A DNA stretch of 64,000 bases from Sphaerothrix gracilis (GTDB lineage: Bacteria; Cyanobacteriota; Cyanobacteriia; Phormidesmidales; Phormidesmidaceae): NCBI RefSeq assembly GCF_030405905.1, contig NZ_JASATW010000023.1:1-64000 (forward strand), read 5' to 3'. This document shows, in pieces, positions 7,878-17,412 of this stretch. A program made the position numbers and the translations under genes. The notes beneath the pieces are model-generated. The model did no database searches. It was given only the letters and a program-made list of their open reading frames with translations, and had not been told where the DNA came from. Positions within the stretch are counted from its first letter, which is position 1; each line of letters opens with the position of its first letter.

Positions 7878-8969
7878 CTACACAACCTCCTCAATGTCCA
7901 CCCCCTTAACAAAAGTTGGCATCTCAGGAGAGATCGGTGCTTCTTTGGCAATTCTGCAAGCTAAAGACATCATGTTCCCAACAGAGTACAAACAATATTC
8001 AAGAGCATCAGGGGCAGAATCATCATCTTGTTTAGAAGCCTCAATCCACTCAGACACGGTTTCAAATGGAGAGCCTTTCGAGCGAACTTGCTTAATTGAG
8101 AATGGATTAGACGGAATTGGAAAATAGATTGAAGGCAGGTTTCCTAAGTTTCTATTAGGAAGAAACCGTCTGACAACAAATTCCTTTCTTGTTGCTTGTC
8201 CTAAAGGTACATAGTGAACAACTAAATCTCGGTAAGCAGACAGCTTAGCCAACCAACCGTCTTCACCTTCATTGGTTATTTCACAAAGTTCAGAAGCTAT
8301 GGAATTATCCGTGATTTTGGCTTTAACTATCTGTTTTCTCAAGGAAGTCATCGATCGAATTCGATCGCCTGTGTTGAGAGAGATTTTGAGTACAAAATTC
8401 GCAATAAACTCTGCCAAATAATCCCGAAGAGTGCATAACTCTCTCAGAAGATCATGAGTTTCTAAATAGATAGAAAATGAATTTAATGTTTCAATCTTAC
8501 CAGGGGAAAACTGCTGCTGTTCGCACAAAGACCAAAGCTCAACGTTATATGCCTCCGATAATTGCCGAAGCCTTAAATTACAAGCTCTCATTTCAAAAAC
8601 AATTCGACTACAAATATCCATTAATTCAATCTTTTCTGCCTTGAAAGCAGCATTAGCTAACCAACTCCACTTATTCTCTGCATTAAGAGAGGTATCTTTG
8701 TTTTCTTGATTTGCGTGGAATGGATACCACGTGGGTGGGTAGTATCCCTGTGCTTGTTGAGAGGTTTCATAGTAGTCAATTCCAACAATCTTGAATCCTA
8801 ACGAGATTAAAGCCCACGGTAAATCGTGATACCTATCTATTGAAAAAGTTGGTATAGGATCGTTGCTACCAAGAGGAATAACGACTTCTGATCCTGGCTT
8901 GTTAGCGGCTCTCAGTCCACCTATTAAATGAACCATGCGAGTAACGTTATACCACTGCCCCTCAATCAT
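7878..8969 (-). CDS. Hypothetical cassette protein (363 aa)
   Basis: 363 residues from ATG 8969, with GAGG seven bases before it. I do not recognise a domain. It is soluble, with helical middle segments (LLRELCTLRDYLAEFI, FVLKISLNTGDRIRSM) and a C-terminal third rich in Pro/Ser. Early residues (VHLIGGLRAAN, VVIPLGSNDPIPTF) do not form a known nucleotide-binding motif. It is AT-rich and is followed immediately by the best attC-like site of the window, so it is probably a gene cassette. No promoter is obvious. Confidence 0.7.
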   Translation of the reverse strand: MIEGQWYNVTRMVHLIGGLRAANKPGSEVVIPLGSNDPIPTFSIDRYHDLPWALISLGFKIVGIDYYETSQQAQGYYPPTWYPFHANQENKDTSLNAENKWSWLANAAFKAEKIELMDICSRIVFEMRACNLRLRQLSEAYNVELWSLCEQQQFSPGKIETLNSFSIYLETHDLLRELCTLRDYLAEFIANFVLKISLNTGDRIRSMTSLRKQIVKAKITDNSIASELCEITNEGEDGWLAKLSAYRDLVVHYVPLGQATRKEFVVRRFLPNRNLGNLPSIYFPIPSNPFSIKQVRSKGSPFETVSEWIEASKQDDDSAPDALEYCLYSVGNMMSLACRIAKEAPISPEMPTFVKGVDIEEVV

Positions 8970-9098
8970 GAATTGCCTCTAGCAAAGTTTTTGTGAAGAT
9001 TGTTTTCACCATCATAGCTTTGCCCTCAATAAACCATGTTGGCATGTCGCAAAGACCAGCGAGTTTTCCTCACCAACAACTTTCCGGTGAACTAACGC

Positions 9099-9159
9099 TG
9101 AATGCTAACCGCTGACTTTGCGGTTGCGTCCTCACCGAAAACTCAGCGGCATAACTCTT
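9099..9159. repeat. Nested inverted repeat upstream of cassette region
   Basis: CGGTGA...TCACCG encloses AACCGC...GCGGTT, so a two-part hairpin can form. The right flank GCGGCATAAC is the reverse complement of GTTATGCCGC at the edge of the site at 7763-7848. This may be a broken attC end, but a GTTA core is missing on one side. The rest of 8970-9170 shows no gene. Confidence 0.35.
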
Positions 9160-9175
9160 AATTAGAGGGAAAGTT

Positions 9176-9295
9176 TCCACCTAAGATCCCTATACGGGTA
9201 AATAGGTGGAAATACTTCTGCCTAAGATCCTGTTTTGGGTGGATAGATGGAATTATGTCCACCTAAGATCTCCATACGGGTAAATAGGTGGAATG
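9176..9295. repeat. Three tandem 41-bp repeats, each an inverted repeat
   Basis: CCTAAGATC occurs at 9180, 9221 and 9262, an exact 41-bp period. The first and third units carry CCACCTA...TAGGTGG arms around ATACGGGTAAA; the second is diverged (CTGCCTA...TAGATGG). Function unknown. 9300-9535 shows no gene. Confidence 0.75.
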
Positions 9296-9688
9296 ATTCA
9301 GCATAATTATTTCCTGATCTAGAGCCAAACGTGTCTAAGGTTGTTCATCAATAATTTATTAATTGCTTGCAAGTCAGCTGCGTTAGGTTTCGCAGACTCA
9401 GCGCCAACTTACGCAAACACAAAGATCGGCTAAAAACAGAATGTGTCAGGCGCTAAGACATTTTCTATTGACGCCGATCGCCCAATATTCTAAACTTGCT
9501 CATTAAGCTGTAGCAGTCCAAACGTTGCAGCTTGTTCACACAGACTCAAAAACCTAGCGGCCCCTGAAGGTGGAGCAAACACCAACAGGAGCCTAAACCC
9601 CCCAAACTGGGACGCAGTTCGGGACGGTCTAGGGGTGATTTTACCCTTAGCCACCCTACTTTGCGCTGCAATCTTGTGGGGTGGCTAT

Positions 9689-9858
9689 GTTTTTGGGTTC
9701 TGGGATTAAGGGAAAGGCAGAAGAAAAGGCAGAAGTTAGAAGGCAAAGGGCAGAAATTAAGCGGTGGGGTGATAGAGGCCGAGGGCCTTTCATTTCATCG
9801 TTCTGCCTTCATCCTTCATCTGCTTCCGCCTTTCCCTCCCAGACTCAAACCCAAAAAA
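9689..9858. repeat. Long imperfect inverted repeat with GGCAGAA-type heptamers
   Basis: The left arm (TTTTTGGGTTCTGGGA, then GGGAAAGGCAGAAG) is matched in reverse complement by the right arm (TTCCGCCTTTCCC, TCCCAGACTCAAACCCAAAA). Inside are runs of the heptamer-like GGCAGAA. Such short tandem-repeat hairpins are common in cyanobacteria. It directly abuts the ribosome binding site of the small gene at 9869. Confidence 0.55.
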
Positions 9859-9868
9859 GGAAAAAATC

Positions 9869-10114
9869 ATGTTTCAAGAAAATCATGTCAGCGATCGCCC
9901 GTCCTGCGCGATCGCCCCGCCCGTGCATGAGTCAGCCGACTCTGGCGATCAGGTGCGCATTCTCATGTATGGCCCCTGGCCCTGCATCCGGCTAGAGATC
10001 CACCGCCTGCACGTGCTGGGCTACGCCGAAGCCACTGCCTGGAGCCAGCCCATGCCCACCGATCGCCCCAATGAGGTGAAGGTGATCTTGACTAAGCGGT
10101 GTCGGCTAAGTTAA
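9869..10114 (+). CDS. Small conserved cyanobacterial protein, paralogue A
   Basis: 81 residues from ATG 9869, with AAAGGA nine bases upstream. The core RILMYGPWPCIRLEIHRLHV, then GYAEATAWSQPMPT and EVKVILTKR, matches a short protein family I recognise from many cyanobacteria: a beta-strand, an IH.LH helix, a (Y/F)AE..(A/E)WS turn and a C-terminal EV.SILTR strand. Function unknown. The gene at 22166-22459 has the same pattern (STIHALHKLNYADQGLWSD, GEVLSYLVRY), so the window holds two paralogues. Overlapping frames with longer Lys/Arg-rich translations arise from the repeat just upstream and are not used. Confidence 0.7.
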   Translation: MFQENHVSDRPSCAIAPPVHESADSGDQVRILMYGPWPCIRLEIHRLHVLGYAEATAWSQPMPTDRPNEVKVILTKRCRLS

Positions 10115-10196
10115 GCCTCTAGTCGCTGACTGTCGCCTGTCTCTTCACGTGAGGCAGCGGCAGTTTCTTTTAGCCCTTGCTGAGCGGAGGGCGCGT

Positions 10197-10574
10197 TTAT
10201 TCAGGACGGATCAGAACCCAGGCTTCGCTGTCAGGCTGGCGCTGGAGATAGACTTCAAAGGGGCTGTCTTGCTCCGTCAGGGTTCGGTTGGGAAACTCAA
10301 CTTTGGCGCTGTAGGTGCCGTTTACCTGATAGGCCGAGGTTTGCGAGAGGCGCACTACCTGACGGCGATCGATACTGACATCGCTGATTTTAATTTTAGG
10401 CAGCTCAGTCTGCCGGGGCGCCAGCTGCTGCAATAAATTCTGCTGAATTTGCTGAGCCTGCAGGGCGATCGCCTGCTGCACAACAGCTTTTGTTGGGCCT
10501 TCTTGCCAAAAGCTACAGGCGCTCAAGCACAAAATACAGCTGACTAAAACGACAAAACGCCAAACACGGGGCAT
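10197..10574 (-). CDS. Small lipoprotein, unknown function
   Basis: 125 residues from ATG 10574. The first ~20 residues are a lipoprotein signal (basic MPRVWR, then a hydrophobic stretch) ending in the lipobox LSAC, with Cys as the lipidation site. The mature part begins with an Ala/Gln-rich helix (VVQQAIALQAQQIQQNLLQQL) and ends in alternating strands (KIKISDVSIDRRQVV, YQVNGTYSAKVEF). It resembles small cyanobacterial periplasmic lipoproteins of unknown role. An upstream in-frame start would bury the signal peptide and is rejected. Confidence 0.75.
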   Translation of the reverse strand: MPRVWRFVVLVSCILCLSACSFWQEGPTKAVVQQAIALQAQQIQQNLLQQLAPRQTELPKIKISDVSIDRRQVVRLSQTSAYQVNGTYSAKVEFPNRTLTEQDSPFEVYLQRQPDSEAWVLIRPE

Positions 10575-10748
10575 AGATTCTTGCTCAGTAGAAACAGAAA
10601 GGGGAAAAGCCCTTTCCCTATTGACCCCCAAGGGCTGACGATTGACAAGACCTGAAATCGCCGCAGCCCACATCCGGCTTTGGCAGCGTTGAACCCAAAC
10701 CTAGAACTCAAAAGGCTACCGTTCGTCTTGCCTTGCCTATTTTCTAGC

Positions 10749-11618
10749 TCAGAGCAGTTCTGTGCGATCTTCGTCCTCTTCGTCCTCCGGCCAGGTTTCT
10801 AGCGGGGTGATGTCGATCGTTTTGTCCGCATCGGTTTTGTCCAGTCTGCGATCGCGCGGCTCATTGCCTGGCTGCCACCGATCTTTGAACTGGGAAAACG
10901 TTTTCTGAAAGCGACCGCTCAGCTCCTGCGTCTTTTCCTGAAACTGACTCTGGGTGCCGCTGAAGCGCTCCTTAGCCTTTTCAGCTAGCTGCTGAGTGCG
11001 GCTTTGCACCTGATCTGCGATCGCCTGGGTATTTTCTACCGCTGAATGCCAGTCCTGCTGGGTTTGATGGTAATCCTGCCGGAAAAAGTCAGCCGCTTCC
11101 CCGGCGTGATGCTCTAGCCCTTCAGTCACCTGTACCGCTGCGGCCACGGCCTGATCTGTCACCATCACCCGTTTGCGTCCGGCACTGACGATGCTGCTAG
11201 GACTGAGACTATAGACCCCTTCAGTAATACTTTGCAGCCCTTCCTTAGTGAACCAGTAGGCGGCGATCGCCCCTGATTCTGGATCAATGCAGTAATCCAC
11301 CAGATGTCCCACGCGATCGCCCGCATCGCTCCACACCTCTAGCCCCATCATCGGCTGGGCCTCGGCAAGGTCTGTGCCGGCGCTCCCCTGCAGCCGCACC
11401 AAGACGCTGTCTTTGCCAATGGTCTGCATCTGTACCCAGGCGATCGTCTGCTTGTTACGCCCTAGAAAGCCTGACTTGCTCACGAGTCCCTCTACCTGGT
11501 GCGACTTGGGGTTGACCAACAGGCGATCGACATGGCCCACTTCCTCAGTCGTGTCATAGTCAATCACTAAACGGCCTAAAAGCTGGCTCTGTCGTAACGG
11601 TTCAGTCGTTTCAGTCAT
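10749..11618 (-). CDS. PRC-barrel domain protein with helical tail
   Basis: 289 residues from ATG 11618 (GGAG nine bases upstream). Two PRC-barrel units follow each other: SQLLGRLVIDYDTTEEVGHVDRLL (~10-85), then MMGLEVWSDAGDRVGHLVDY (~90-165). From ~180 the protein is a long amphipathic Gln/Glu-rich helix (DFFRQDYHQTQQDWHS, QSQFQEKTQELSGRF), ending in an acidic tail. PRC-barrels bind proteins or RNA in photosynthetic reaction-centre assembly and RNA metabolism; the specific role here is unknown. It lies 86 bp downstream of the photolyase gene on the same strand and could be co-transcribed. Confidence 0.8.
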   Translation of the reverse strand: MTETTEPLRQSQLLGRLVIDYDTTEEVGHVDRLLVNPKSHQVEGLVSKSGFLGRNKQTIAWVQMQTIGKDSVLVRLQGSAGTDLAEAQPMMGLEVWSDAGDRVGHLVDYCIDPESGAIAAYWFTKEGLQSITEGVYSLSPSSIVSAGRKRVMVTDQAVAAAVQVTEGLEHHAGEAADFFRQDYHQTQQDWHSAVENTQAIADQVQSRTQQLAEKAKERFSGTQSQFQEKTQELSGRFQKTFSQFKDRWQPGNEPRDRRLDKTDADKTIDITPLETWPEDEEDEDRTELL

Positions 11619-11704
11619 GGCGTGTCTCCCAGGGAGCGGATCTATTTCTATGGTACCGAGGCGGCAGCGAGATGAGACAAGGGAGCACGTGTCCTCCGAT
11701 CGCC

Positions 11705-13216
11705 TCATTCCCCCTGCTCTTGCCACCACTCCTTGGCCCGCTGCCGGATCTCGGCTAGCTCCGCTGGGGCCATCTTGTCGAGATGGGCTAGCAGAAAGTT
11801 CATCCGGCCTTGAGATTTGAGCTTATCGCGGTGACGCGCCATAAAGTCCCAGTAAAAGAAGTTAAACGGACAGGCGTTATCGCCAGTGCGATCGCGGTGA
11901 TTGTACTGACAGCCCTTGCAGTAGTCGCTCATGCGGTTGACGTAGTTAGCAGAGGCAGCATAGGGTTTAGAGGCTAATACGCCGCCGTCGGCAAAGAGGC
12001 CCATGCCAATCACATTGGTCTGCATCACCCAGTCGTAAGCATCCACGAAAGCGGCGTGAAACCAGTCTTCCACGGCCTGAGGCGACAGTCCGGCAATCAG
12101 AGCAAAGTTGCTGAGAATCATCAGGCGCTGAATGTGATGGGCATAGCCCGTCCGCCGCACCTGGTCGAGACTTTGATGCAGGCAGTTCATGGGCGTGTCG
12201 GCAGTCCAGAAAAATTCGGGCAGTGGCTGCTGATGCTCAAACCAGTTGCGCTGAGGATAGTCGGCTGGAACGTGATGATAAATGCCGCGCATGTATTCCC
12301 GCCAGCCTAAGATTTGGCGAATTAAACCCTCAACGCTGTTGAGCGGCAGGTCTGAGTCATCATAAAAAGCCTGCTCTACCGCCTCTATCACTTCCAAGGG
12401 ATGCAGCAGCCCTAGGTTCAAGTAAGGCGACAGCATAGCGTGCCACAGAGTTTCTTCCCCAGTGACCATCGCATCCTGATAGGGACCAAAGGTTGCCAGC
12501 CGCTCTGTGAGAAAGTAGGCCAATACCTGCTGGGCCTGCTGCCGGGTCACGCCCCAGCGAAACGGTTTGGCAGCGCCAAAGGTGGGAGTGTCTAGGTTTT
12601 CGACAGTTTCAATCACCTCTAGGGTGATCTGATCTGGCTCGAACCAGAGGGGCGCAGGCGGCTGGATGTCGCCTTTGGGCGGCTGGCGATTGGCTTTGTC
12701 AAAGTTCCACTGGCCGCCAACGGGATCTTTACCCTCCATCAGCACATCTAAGCGCTGGCGACCTTCCCGGTAAAAGCTCTCCATTAGCAGGCTTTTGCGC
12801 TTTTCTGCCCACTGCTGAAAGTCCGCCACCGGCCAGAGAAACAGGTTGTTGGGCAGGCGCTCTAGGGAACAGGGCAGCTCTAGGGCATCGAGATACTGGG
12901 CAAAGGGGCGATCGCTCGGCTCCATTAGCTGCAGCGTGGTGATGTTGTTAGCTTTTATCCACTGCTGCAGAGGCATTGCAAAATCGTCAGCGATTTCGTA
13001 AGTGACGGGCCAACCGGCTTGCCGCAGCGCAGCGGCAAAGTGGCGCATTGCCGACCAAACTAAAATCAGCTTTTGAGCGTGGTAGCGCCGCGTCTGCACG
13101 TGACGCCGCGACTCGATGAGAATGACCGGAGTTTCTGAGCGGCGGTCTTGACGGCTGTGTAAAGCCGCCTGATCCGGCCAGAGCTGATCGCCAAGGATCC
13201 AGATGCCAAGAGTCAT
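11705..13216 (-). CDS. FeS-type bacterial cryptochrome/photolyase-related protein
   Basis: 503 residues. The N-terminal Rossmann part opens GIWILGDQLW, typical of the deoxyribodipyrimidine photolyase-related (PhrB/FeS-BCP) group, which repairs (6-4) photoproducts or senses light using FAD and a [4Fe-4S] cluster. Four candidate cluster cysteines are present in the expected order: NCLHQ, then CKGC and ACPF near the C-terminus. Other family blocks are LGWREYMRGIYH, HHIQRLMILSNFALIAG and DWVMQTNVIGMG. Length matches the family (~500). Cytoplasmic or nucleoid-associated. Confidence 0.9.
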   Translation of the reverse strand: MTLGIWILGDQLWPDQAALHSRQDRRSETPVILIESRRHVQTRRYHAQKLILVWSAMRHFAAALRQAGWPVTYEIADDFAMPLQQWIKANNITTLQLMEPSDRPFAQYLDALELPCSLERLPNNLFLWPVADFQQWAEKRKSLLMESFYREGRQRLDVLMEGKDPVGGQWNFDKANRQPPKGDIQPPAPLWFEPDQITLEVIETVENLDTPTFGAAKPFRWGVTRQQAQQVLAYFLTERLATFGPYQDAMVTGEETLWHAMLSPYLNLGLLHPLEVIEAVEQAFYDDSDLPLNSVEGLIRQILGWREYMRGIYHHVPADYPQRNWFEHQQPLPEFFWTADTPMNCLHQSLDQVRRTGYAHHIQRLMILSNFALIAGLSPQAVEDWFHAAFVDAYDWVMQTNVIGMGLFADGGVLASKPYAASANYVNRMSDYCKGCQYNHRDRTGDNACPFNFFYWDFMARHRDKLKSQGRMNFLLAHLDKMAPAELAEIRQRAKEWWQEQGE

Positions 13217-13364
13217 GCGTATTTTGAAGCTGGGTTTACTTTCTCTTGTATCACCTGTAGCCTGGCAGCGAATCCTAAAATTGGCCTATTAGCTCCGCCG
13301 GGCCTGATCAGACATCTACTGCCTGAACCAAGCCCTATGCCCTCTAAAAATCGGGAACAGCTCA

Positions 13365-15749
13365 TTAGCCGCTGGCTTCTTTATCGGCTACCAGCCGCTT
13401 CACCTGTACCACGCTATCTGGATTGAGAGACATAGAGTCAATTCCCGCTTTCACCAGAAAAGCAGCAAATTCAGGCTTATCGCTGGGACCCTGACCGCAG
13501 ATGCCTACCTTGCGGTTGTGCCGATGAGCCGCTTCAATCACCTGGGTAATGGCAAGCTGCACGGCTTCATCAGTTTCATCAAACAGCTCGGCTAGGTCGC
13601 TAGAGTCGCGATCGACGCCTAACACGAGCTGGGTCAGGTCATTGGAGCCAATGGAAAAGCCGTCAAAGCGTTCGGCAAACTGATCGGCCAGCAGCACGTT
13701 TGAGGGAATTTCGCACATGACGTAGATCTGCAAATTGTGCTCGCCCTGTTTGAGGCCGTTTTCTGCCAGCACCTGCAGCACCCGATCGGCCTCAGAGATC
13801 TTACGGCAGAAGGGCACCATGACAATCACGTTGTCAAAGCCCATGACTTCCCGCACCCGCTTGAGGGCCTGACATTCTAGGGCAAAGCCTGCTTTGTAGC
13901 GATCGCTGTAATACCTGGCCGCCCCGCGAAAGCCCAGCATTGGGTTCGCTTCTTCGTGCTCAAACTCCCGCCCGCCAATTAGATCGGCGTACTCATTGGT
14001 CTTGAAATCGCTCAGCCGCACAATGACGGGATGGGGATGCTGAGAAGCGGCGATTTTGCCGATGCCGTGGGAGAGAATATCGACAAAATATTCGCGCTTA
14101 TCGCTGTAGCCCTTAGTCATGTCGCGGATTGTCTTCCAGGCATCCCGGTCTTCCAGGTGGTCGTAGTTGACCAGCGCCATTGGGTGAATTTTCACCAGGT
14201 TGTTGATCACAAACTCCATCCGGGCTAGGCCAATGCCCTCTGCTGGGAGCTGCCACCAGTTGAAGGCGGCAGACGGGCTGGCGATATTCATCATGATTTG
14301 GGTGCGAGTGCTGGGGACATCGTTGAGATCCACGTCCACCGCCTCAAATTCGAGCTGACCTTCGTAGATATTGCCCTGATCCCCTTCAGCACAGGAAATC
14401 GTTACTTCTTGGTCACTCTGGAGGGTGCGGCTGCCGTCTCCGGTGCCCACAATCGCCGGAATCCCCAGCTCCCGGCTGACAATAGCCGCGTGACAGGTGC
14501 GGCCGCCGTAGTCGGTAACGATGCCCGCCACCCGCTTCATCACCGGCACCCAGTCCGGGTCGGTCATTTCGGTGACTAGGATGCTGCCGTCTTCAACCTG
14601 ATCGATGTCCTGGGTGCTGAGGACGCGGCAGACTTTACCCGCCGCGATCGCGTCCCCAATACTCAGCCCGGTCAAAATTGGTTCAGGCCGCTCCTTGAGC
14701 TTGTAGGTCTTGAGCATTCCGGCTGTCCGCTGGGACTGCACCGTTTCCGGGCGGGCCTGCACAATAAACAGCTCCCCGCTATTGCCATCTTTGGCCCATT
14801 CCATGTCCATCGGACAGCCATAGTGATTTTCAATCAGCACCGCCCACCGGGCTAGCTGCAAAATTTCGTCGTCGTTGAGCACAAAGGCTTGACGCTCTTT
14901 GCCGGAGGTATCGACGGTCTTAATCGTGTCTTTGCTATTGTCGTCGGTATAAATTATCTTTTTGGCCTTGGTGCCCTTGGTCTTTTCCACGATGGGCCGG
15001 AATCCCTCTTTCAGCAGCGGCTTGAAGATGGTGAACTGATCGGGGGTCACCGACCCCTGCACCACCGCTTCCCCCAGCCCCCACGACCCGGTCAGCAGTA
15101 CCGTATGGGGAAATCCGGTTTCGGTGTCAATTGAGAACATCACCCCGGCACAGGCTTTGTCCGATCGCACCATTTTCTGCACCCCCACCGACAGGGCGAC
15201 TTCCATGTGGTCAAAGCCCTTCTCTACCCGGTAGCTGATGGCCCGGTTGGTAAAGAGAGAGGCGTAGCAGCGACGGCAGGCATTGAGCACTTCCGTTTCG
15301 CCAGTCACGTTTAAGAAAGATTCTTGCTGTCCGGCAAAGCTGGCATCGGGCAGATCTTCGGCAGTGGCGCTGCTGCGGACGGCGGTGTCCACTTCATCGA
15401 CCTGATAGCGGCGGCTGAGTTCCTGATAAGCCTGGCGAATATTGGCTTCTAGGTCTTCAGGAAACTCGGCGTTGTGAAACAATCGCCGGATGGCTTTACC
15501 CGTTTTGGCTAAAGACTGCTTTTCTTGGGCAAAAGCCTGCAGCTGATCGCGGATTTGCCCCTCTAGGTCATTGGCGGCCACAAAGGCGCGGTAGGCGGTC
15601 GCCGTGAGGGCAAACCCATCCGGCACGCGGATATCCTGAGATTTTAGCTGGCTGACCAGCTCCCCCAAAGAGGCATTTTTACCGCCAACCCGCTCCACGT
15701 CCTGATTGTTGACAGTGTCAAACCATAAAATATAGTCTGCTTGATCCAT
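13365..15749 (-). CDS. ppsA: Phosphoenolpyruvate synthase
   Basis: 794 residues, full length for the family. It converts pyruvate, ATP and water to phosphoenolpyruvate, AMP and phosphate, for gluconeogenesis. The order is an N-terminal ATP-grasp pyruvate-phosphate-dikinase domain (VGGKNASLGEL, VRSSATAEDLPDASFAGQQ), a swivelling phosphohistidine domain (GGRTCHAAIVSRELGIPAIVG, His ~420) and a C-terminal TIM-barrel with NDLTQLVLGVDRDS and CGQGPS (catalytic Cys ~751). AGAGAG precedes the ATG at 15749. It is divergent from the 1-phosphofructokinase-type gene across 650 bp, so opposing glycolytic and gluconeogenic genes share a control region. Confidence 0.95.
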   Translation of the reverse strand: MDQADYILWFDTVNNQDVERVGGKNASLGELVSQLKSQDIRVPDGFALTATAYRAFVAANDLEGQIRDQLQAFAQEKQSLAKTGKAIRRLFHNAEFPEDLEANIRQAYQELSRRYQVDEVDTAVRSSATAEDLPDASFAGQQESFLNVTGETEVLNACRRCYASLFTNRAISYRVEKGFDHMEVALSVGVQKMVRSDKACAGVMFSIDTETGFPHTVLLTGSWGLGEAVVQGSVTPDQFTIFKPLLKEGFRPIVEKTKGTKAKKIIYTDDNSKDTIKTVDTSGKERQAFVLNDDEILQLARWAVLIENHYGCPMDMEWAKDGNSGELFIVQARPETVQSQRTAGMLKTYKLKERPEPILTGLSIGDAIAAGKVCRVLSTQDIDQVEDGSILVTEMTDPDWVPVMKRVAGIVTDYGGRTCHAAIVSRELGIPAIVGTGDGSRTLQSDQEVTISCAEGDQGNIYEGQLEFEAVDVDLNDVPSTRTQIMMNIASPSAAFNWWQLPAEGIGLARMEFVINNLVKIHPMALVNYDHLEDRDAWKTIRDMTKGYSDKREYFVDILSHGIGKIAASQHPHPVIVRLSDFKTNEYADLIGGREFEHEEANPMLGFRGAARYYSDRYKAGFALECQALKRVREVMGFDNVIVMVPFCRKISEADRVLQVLAENGLKQGEHNLQIYVMCEIPSNVLLADQFAERFDGFSIGSNDLTQLVLGVDRDSSDLAELFDETDEAVQLAITQVIEAAHRHNRKVGICGQGPSDKPEFAAFLVKAGIDSMSLNPDSVVQVKRLVADKEASG

Positions 15750-16402
15750 GATTTATCTCTCTAAAAAATAGCAATTCAGTTATTTTTTGCTGTTCTAACT
15801 TCGCTTTCCTAACTATGAATAAATATCAATCAATTAACTTAGATTCCATAATTTATATAACTTCTATTTATCAGTTCAAAGCCCATTCAACCTTTACCCA
15901 GCTGATTCAATAGCTAATTCAACAATTTATTAGTAAATTTATTAGTAAGTGACTCCCAAACCCTCAGTTTTGCGATCGCTTGTTGCCATCTATATCTGCA
16001 TCTGTCACAAGGCATATTTTTGGATTGAGCAAATTTTCTAGCGAATGACTCAGCCTATATTTAGGCTATATGCGGCTGCAGCAGAAAATCATTGTCGCTG
16101 AATCCTAATTCTTTTAGAATCCTTCAACAGCCTAACGCGACACCTCTACTGATGGCACACCTTCTTAACTTTTTATCCACTGAGAATAGATGAGCTTTTT
16201 AATACAAACTGTTAAGCGAAGTATGAAGTTTTTCAAAAATAAAAATTGATTTTTTCTTTAGGCTTCAACAATAAAGTTAGGAATATTCGTAGCGATCGCC
16301 CAGGAATTGATTTAGCTGTTTGAGTCACTTTTTTGTTTTGGTCAACTCACAATTGATAAACCGATTGAAGAACAAATATGATTCGTTTGAGGTGCGCGCC
16401 CT
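15750..16402. other. Long AT-rich divergent control region ppsA / phosphofructokinase
   Basis: No gene is seen in this 653-bp region. Directly visible are a tandem ATTTATTAGTAA (about 15930-15955), the inverted repeat AGCCTA-TATT-TAGGCT (about 16051-16066), and a direct repeat of GAATCCT (about 16100-16122), part of GCTGAATCC...CAACAGC. These are candidate regulator sites for the two divergent promoters, but none is assigned to a known protein. Confidence 0.4.
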
Positions 16403-17344
16403 ATGAGCGATCGCATTGTCACAGTCACCCTTAACCCGGCGATCGATCATACGGCAGGGGTGCCCAGTTTCCAGCTTGATGCCGTCAACCGGGTCACCTG
16501 GGCGCAGGCCGATGCGGGAGGTAAAGGAGTCAATGTCGCCTCCTTTTTGGCTGAAGCGGGGGCGTCAGTCAGCGTCACGGGCTGTCTAGGCGCGGAAAAT
16601 TTGGAGCTATTCGAGCAGCTATTTGCCCGCAAAGAGCTACAAGATCACTTTATTCGGCTCCCTGGCAAAACCCGCGTCAACATCAAGCTGGTGGACGAGG
16701 CCCAAGGTCAAATTACCGACGTTAACTTTCCAGGGCTGGTCGTTGATCGAGCCGGACTGCAGCAGGTGCAAAGTGTCCTGCAAAAGCTGGCTCTGACTCA
16801 TGACTGGTTTGTCTTTGCTGGCAGTTTGCCTGCTGGCCTGCCGACTACCACCTATCACGACCTGATTGCGACTCTCAAATCGCAGAACAAAGCCGTCGTC
16901 CTAGACACCAGCGGCGAGGCCCTGCGTCAGGCGCTGCCGACCCAGCCGGATCTGATCAAGCCCAATATTGCTGAGCTAGAAGCCCTCCTGGGTGAAACTC
17001 TAACAAACCATGCAGCCATTATTACCGCTGCCCGCCAGCTAGTCGGGGCCGGTATTCAACATGTTGTCGTTTCGATGGGAGCAGACGGAGCGCTATTTAT
17101 CAACGAGCATCAGGCAATTCACGCTCAGGCCCCAGCCCCGGAGATTAAAAGCACGGTGGGGGCGGGAGATGCCATGATCGCGGGTATGGTTCTGGGTCTG
17201 AGCCGAGGAGAAACCCTAGCCGACTGCGCCACCCTAGCAACGGCTTTCTCAGTAGGTGCCTTGGGTCAGATTGGGCCGCGACTGCCCGATCTGGCAGAAA
17301 TTGAGGCGCTGCGGTGCAGCGTTCGGCTCAAGCACCTGACCTGA
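16403..17344 (+). CDS. fruK: 1-phosphofructokinase / hexose-phosphate kinase, PfkB family
   Basis: 313 residues, a complete PfkB-type sugar kinase. GGKGVNVA (~40) is the substrate-binding signature, and STVGAGDAMIAGM (~250) carries the anion-hole GAGD with the catalytic Asp. LNPAIDHT at the N-terminus and INIKLVD-like INVKLV position favour the 1-phosphofructokinase/tagatose-6-phosphate kinase branch (TIGR03168 group). No fructose phosphotransferase genes are adjacent, so the substrate is not certain. GAGGTG lies ~10 bases before the ATG. It is divergent from ppsA. Confidence 0.85.
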   Translation: MSDRIVTVTLNPAIDHTAGVPSFQLDAVNRVTWAQADAGGKGVNVASFLAEAGASVSVTGCLGAENLELFEQLFARKELQDHFIRLPGKTRVNIKLVDEAQGQITDVNFPGLVVDRAGLQQVQSVLQKLALTHDWFVFAGSLPAGLPTTTYHDLIATLKSQNKAVVLDTSGEALRQALPTQPDLIKPNIAELEALLGETLTNHAAIITAARQLVGAGIQHVVVSMGADGALFINEHQAIHAQAPAPEIKSTVGAGDAMIAGMVLGLSRGETLADCATLATAFSVGALGQIGPRLPDLAEIEALRCSVRLKHLT

Positions 17345-17412
17345 GCAGACAAACCTAATTATTTTTAGGCTGGGTCAAGCCCGTTGGGCCTGGCTGCGCT
17401 TAAGCGATCGCG

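Noticed and set aside
7763..7951. 62-codon minus-strand frame across the attC-like site
   Set aside because: Frame is a by-product of the palindrome and overlaps the 3' end of the real gene.
9661..9995. Two Lys/Arg-rich frames before the small gene
   Set aside because: Both are translations of the repeat at 9689-9858; the frame at 9869 has the family pattern and a Shine-Dalgarno.
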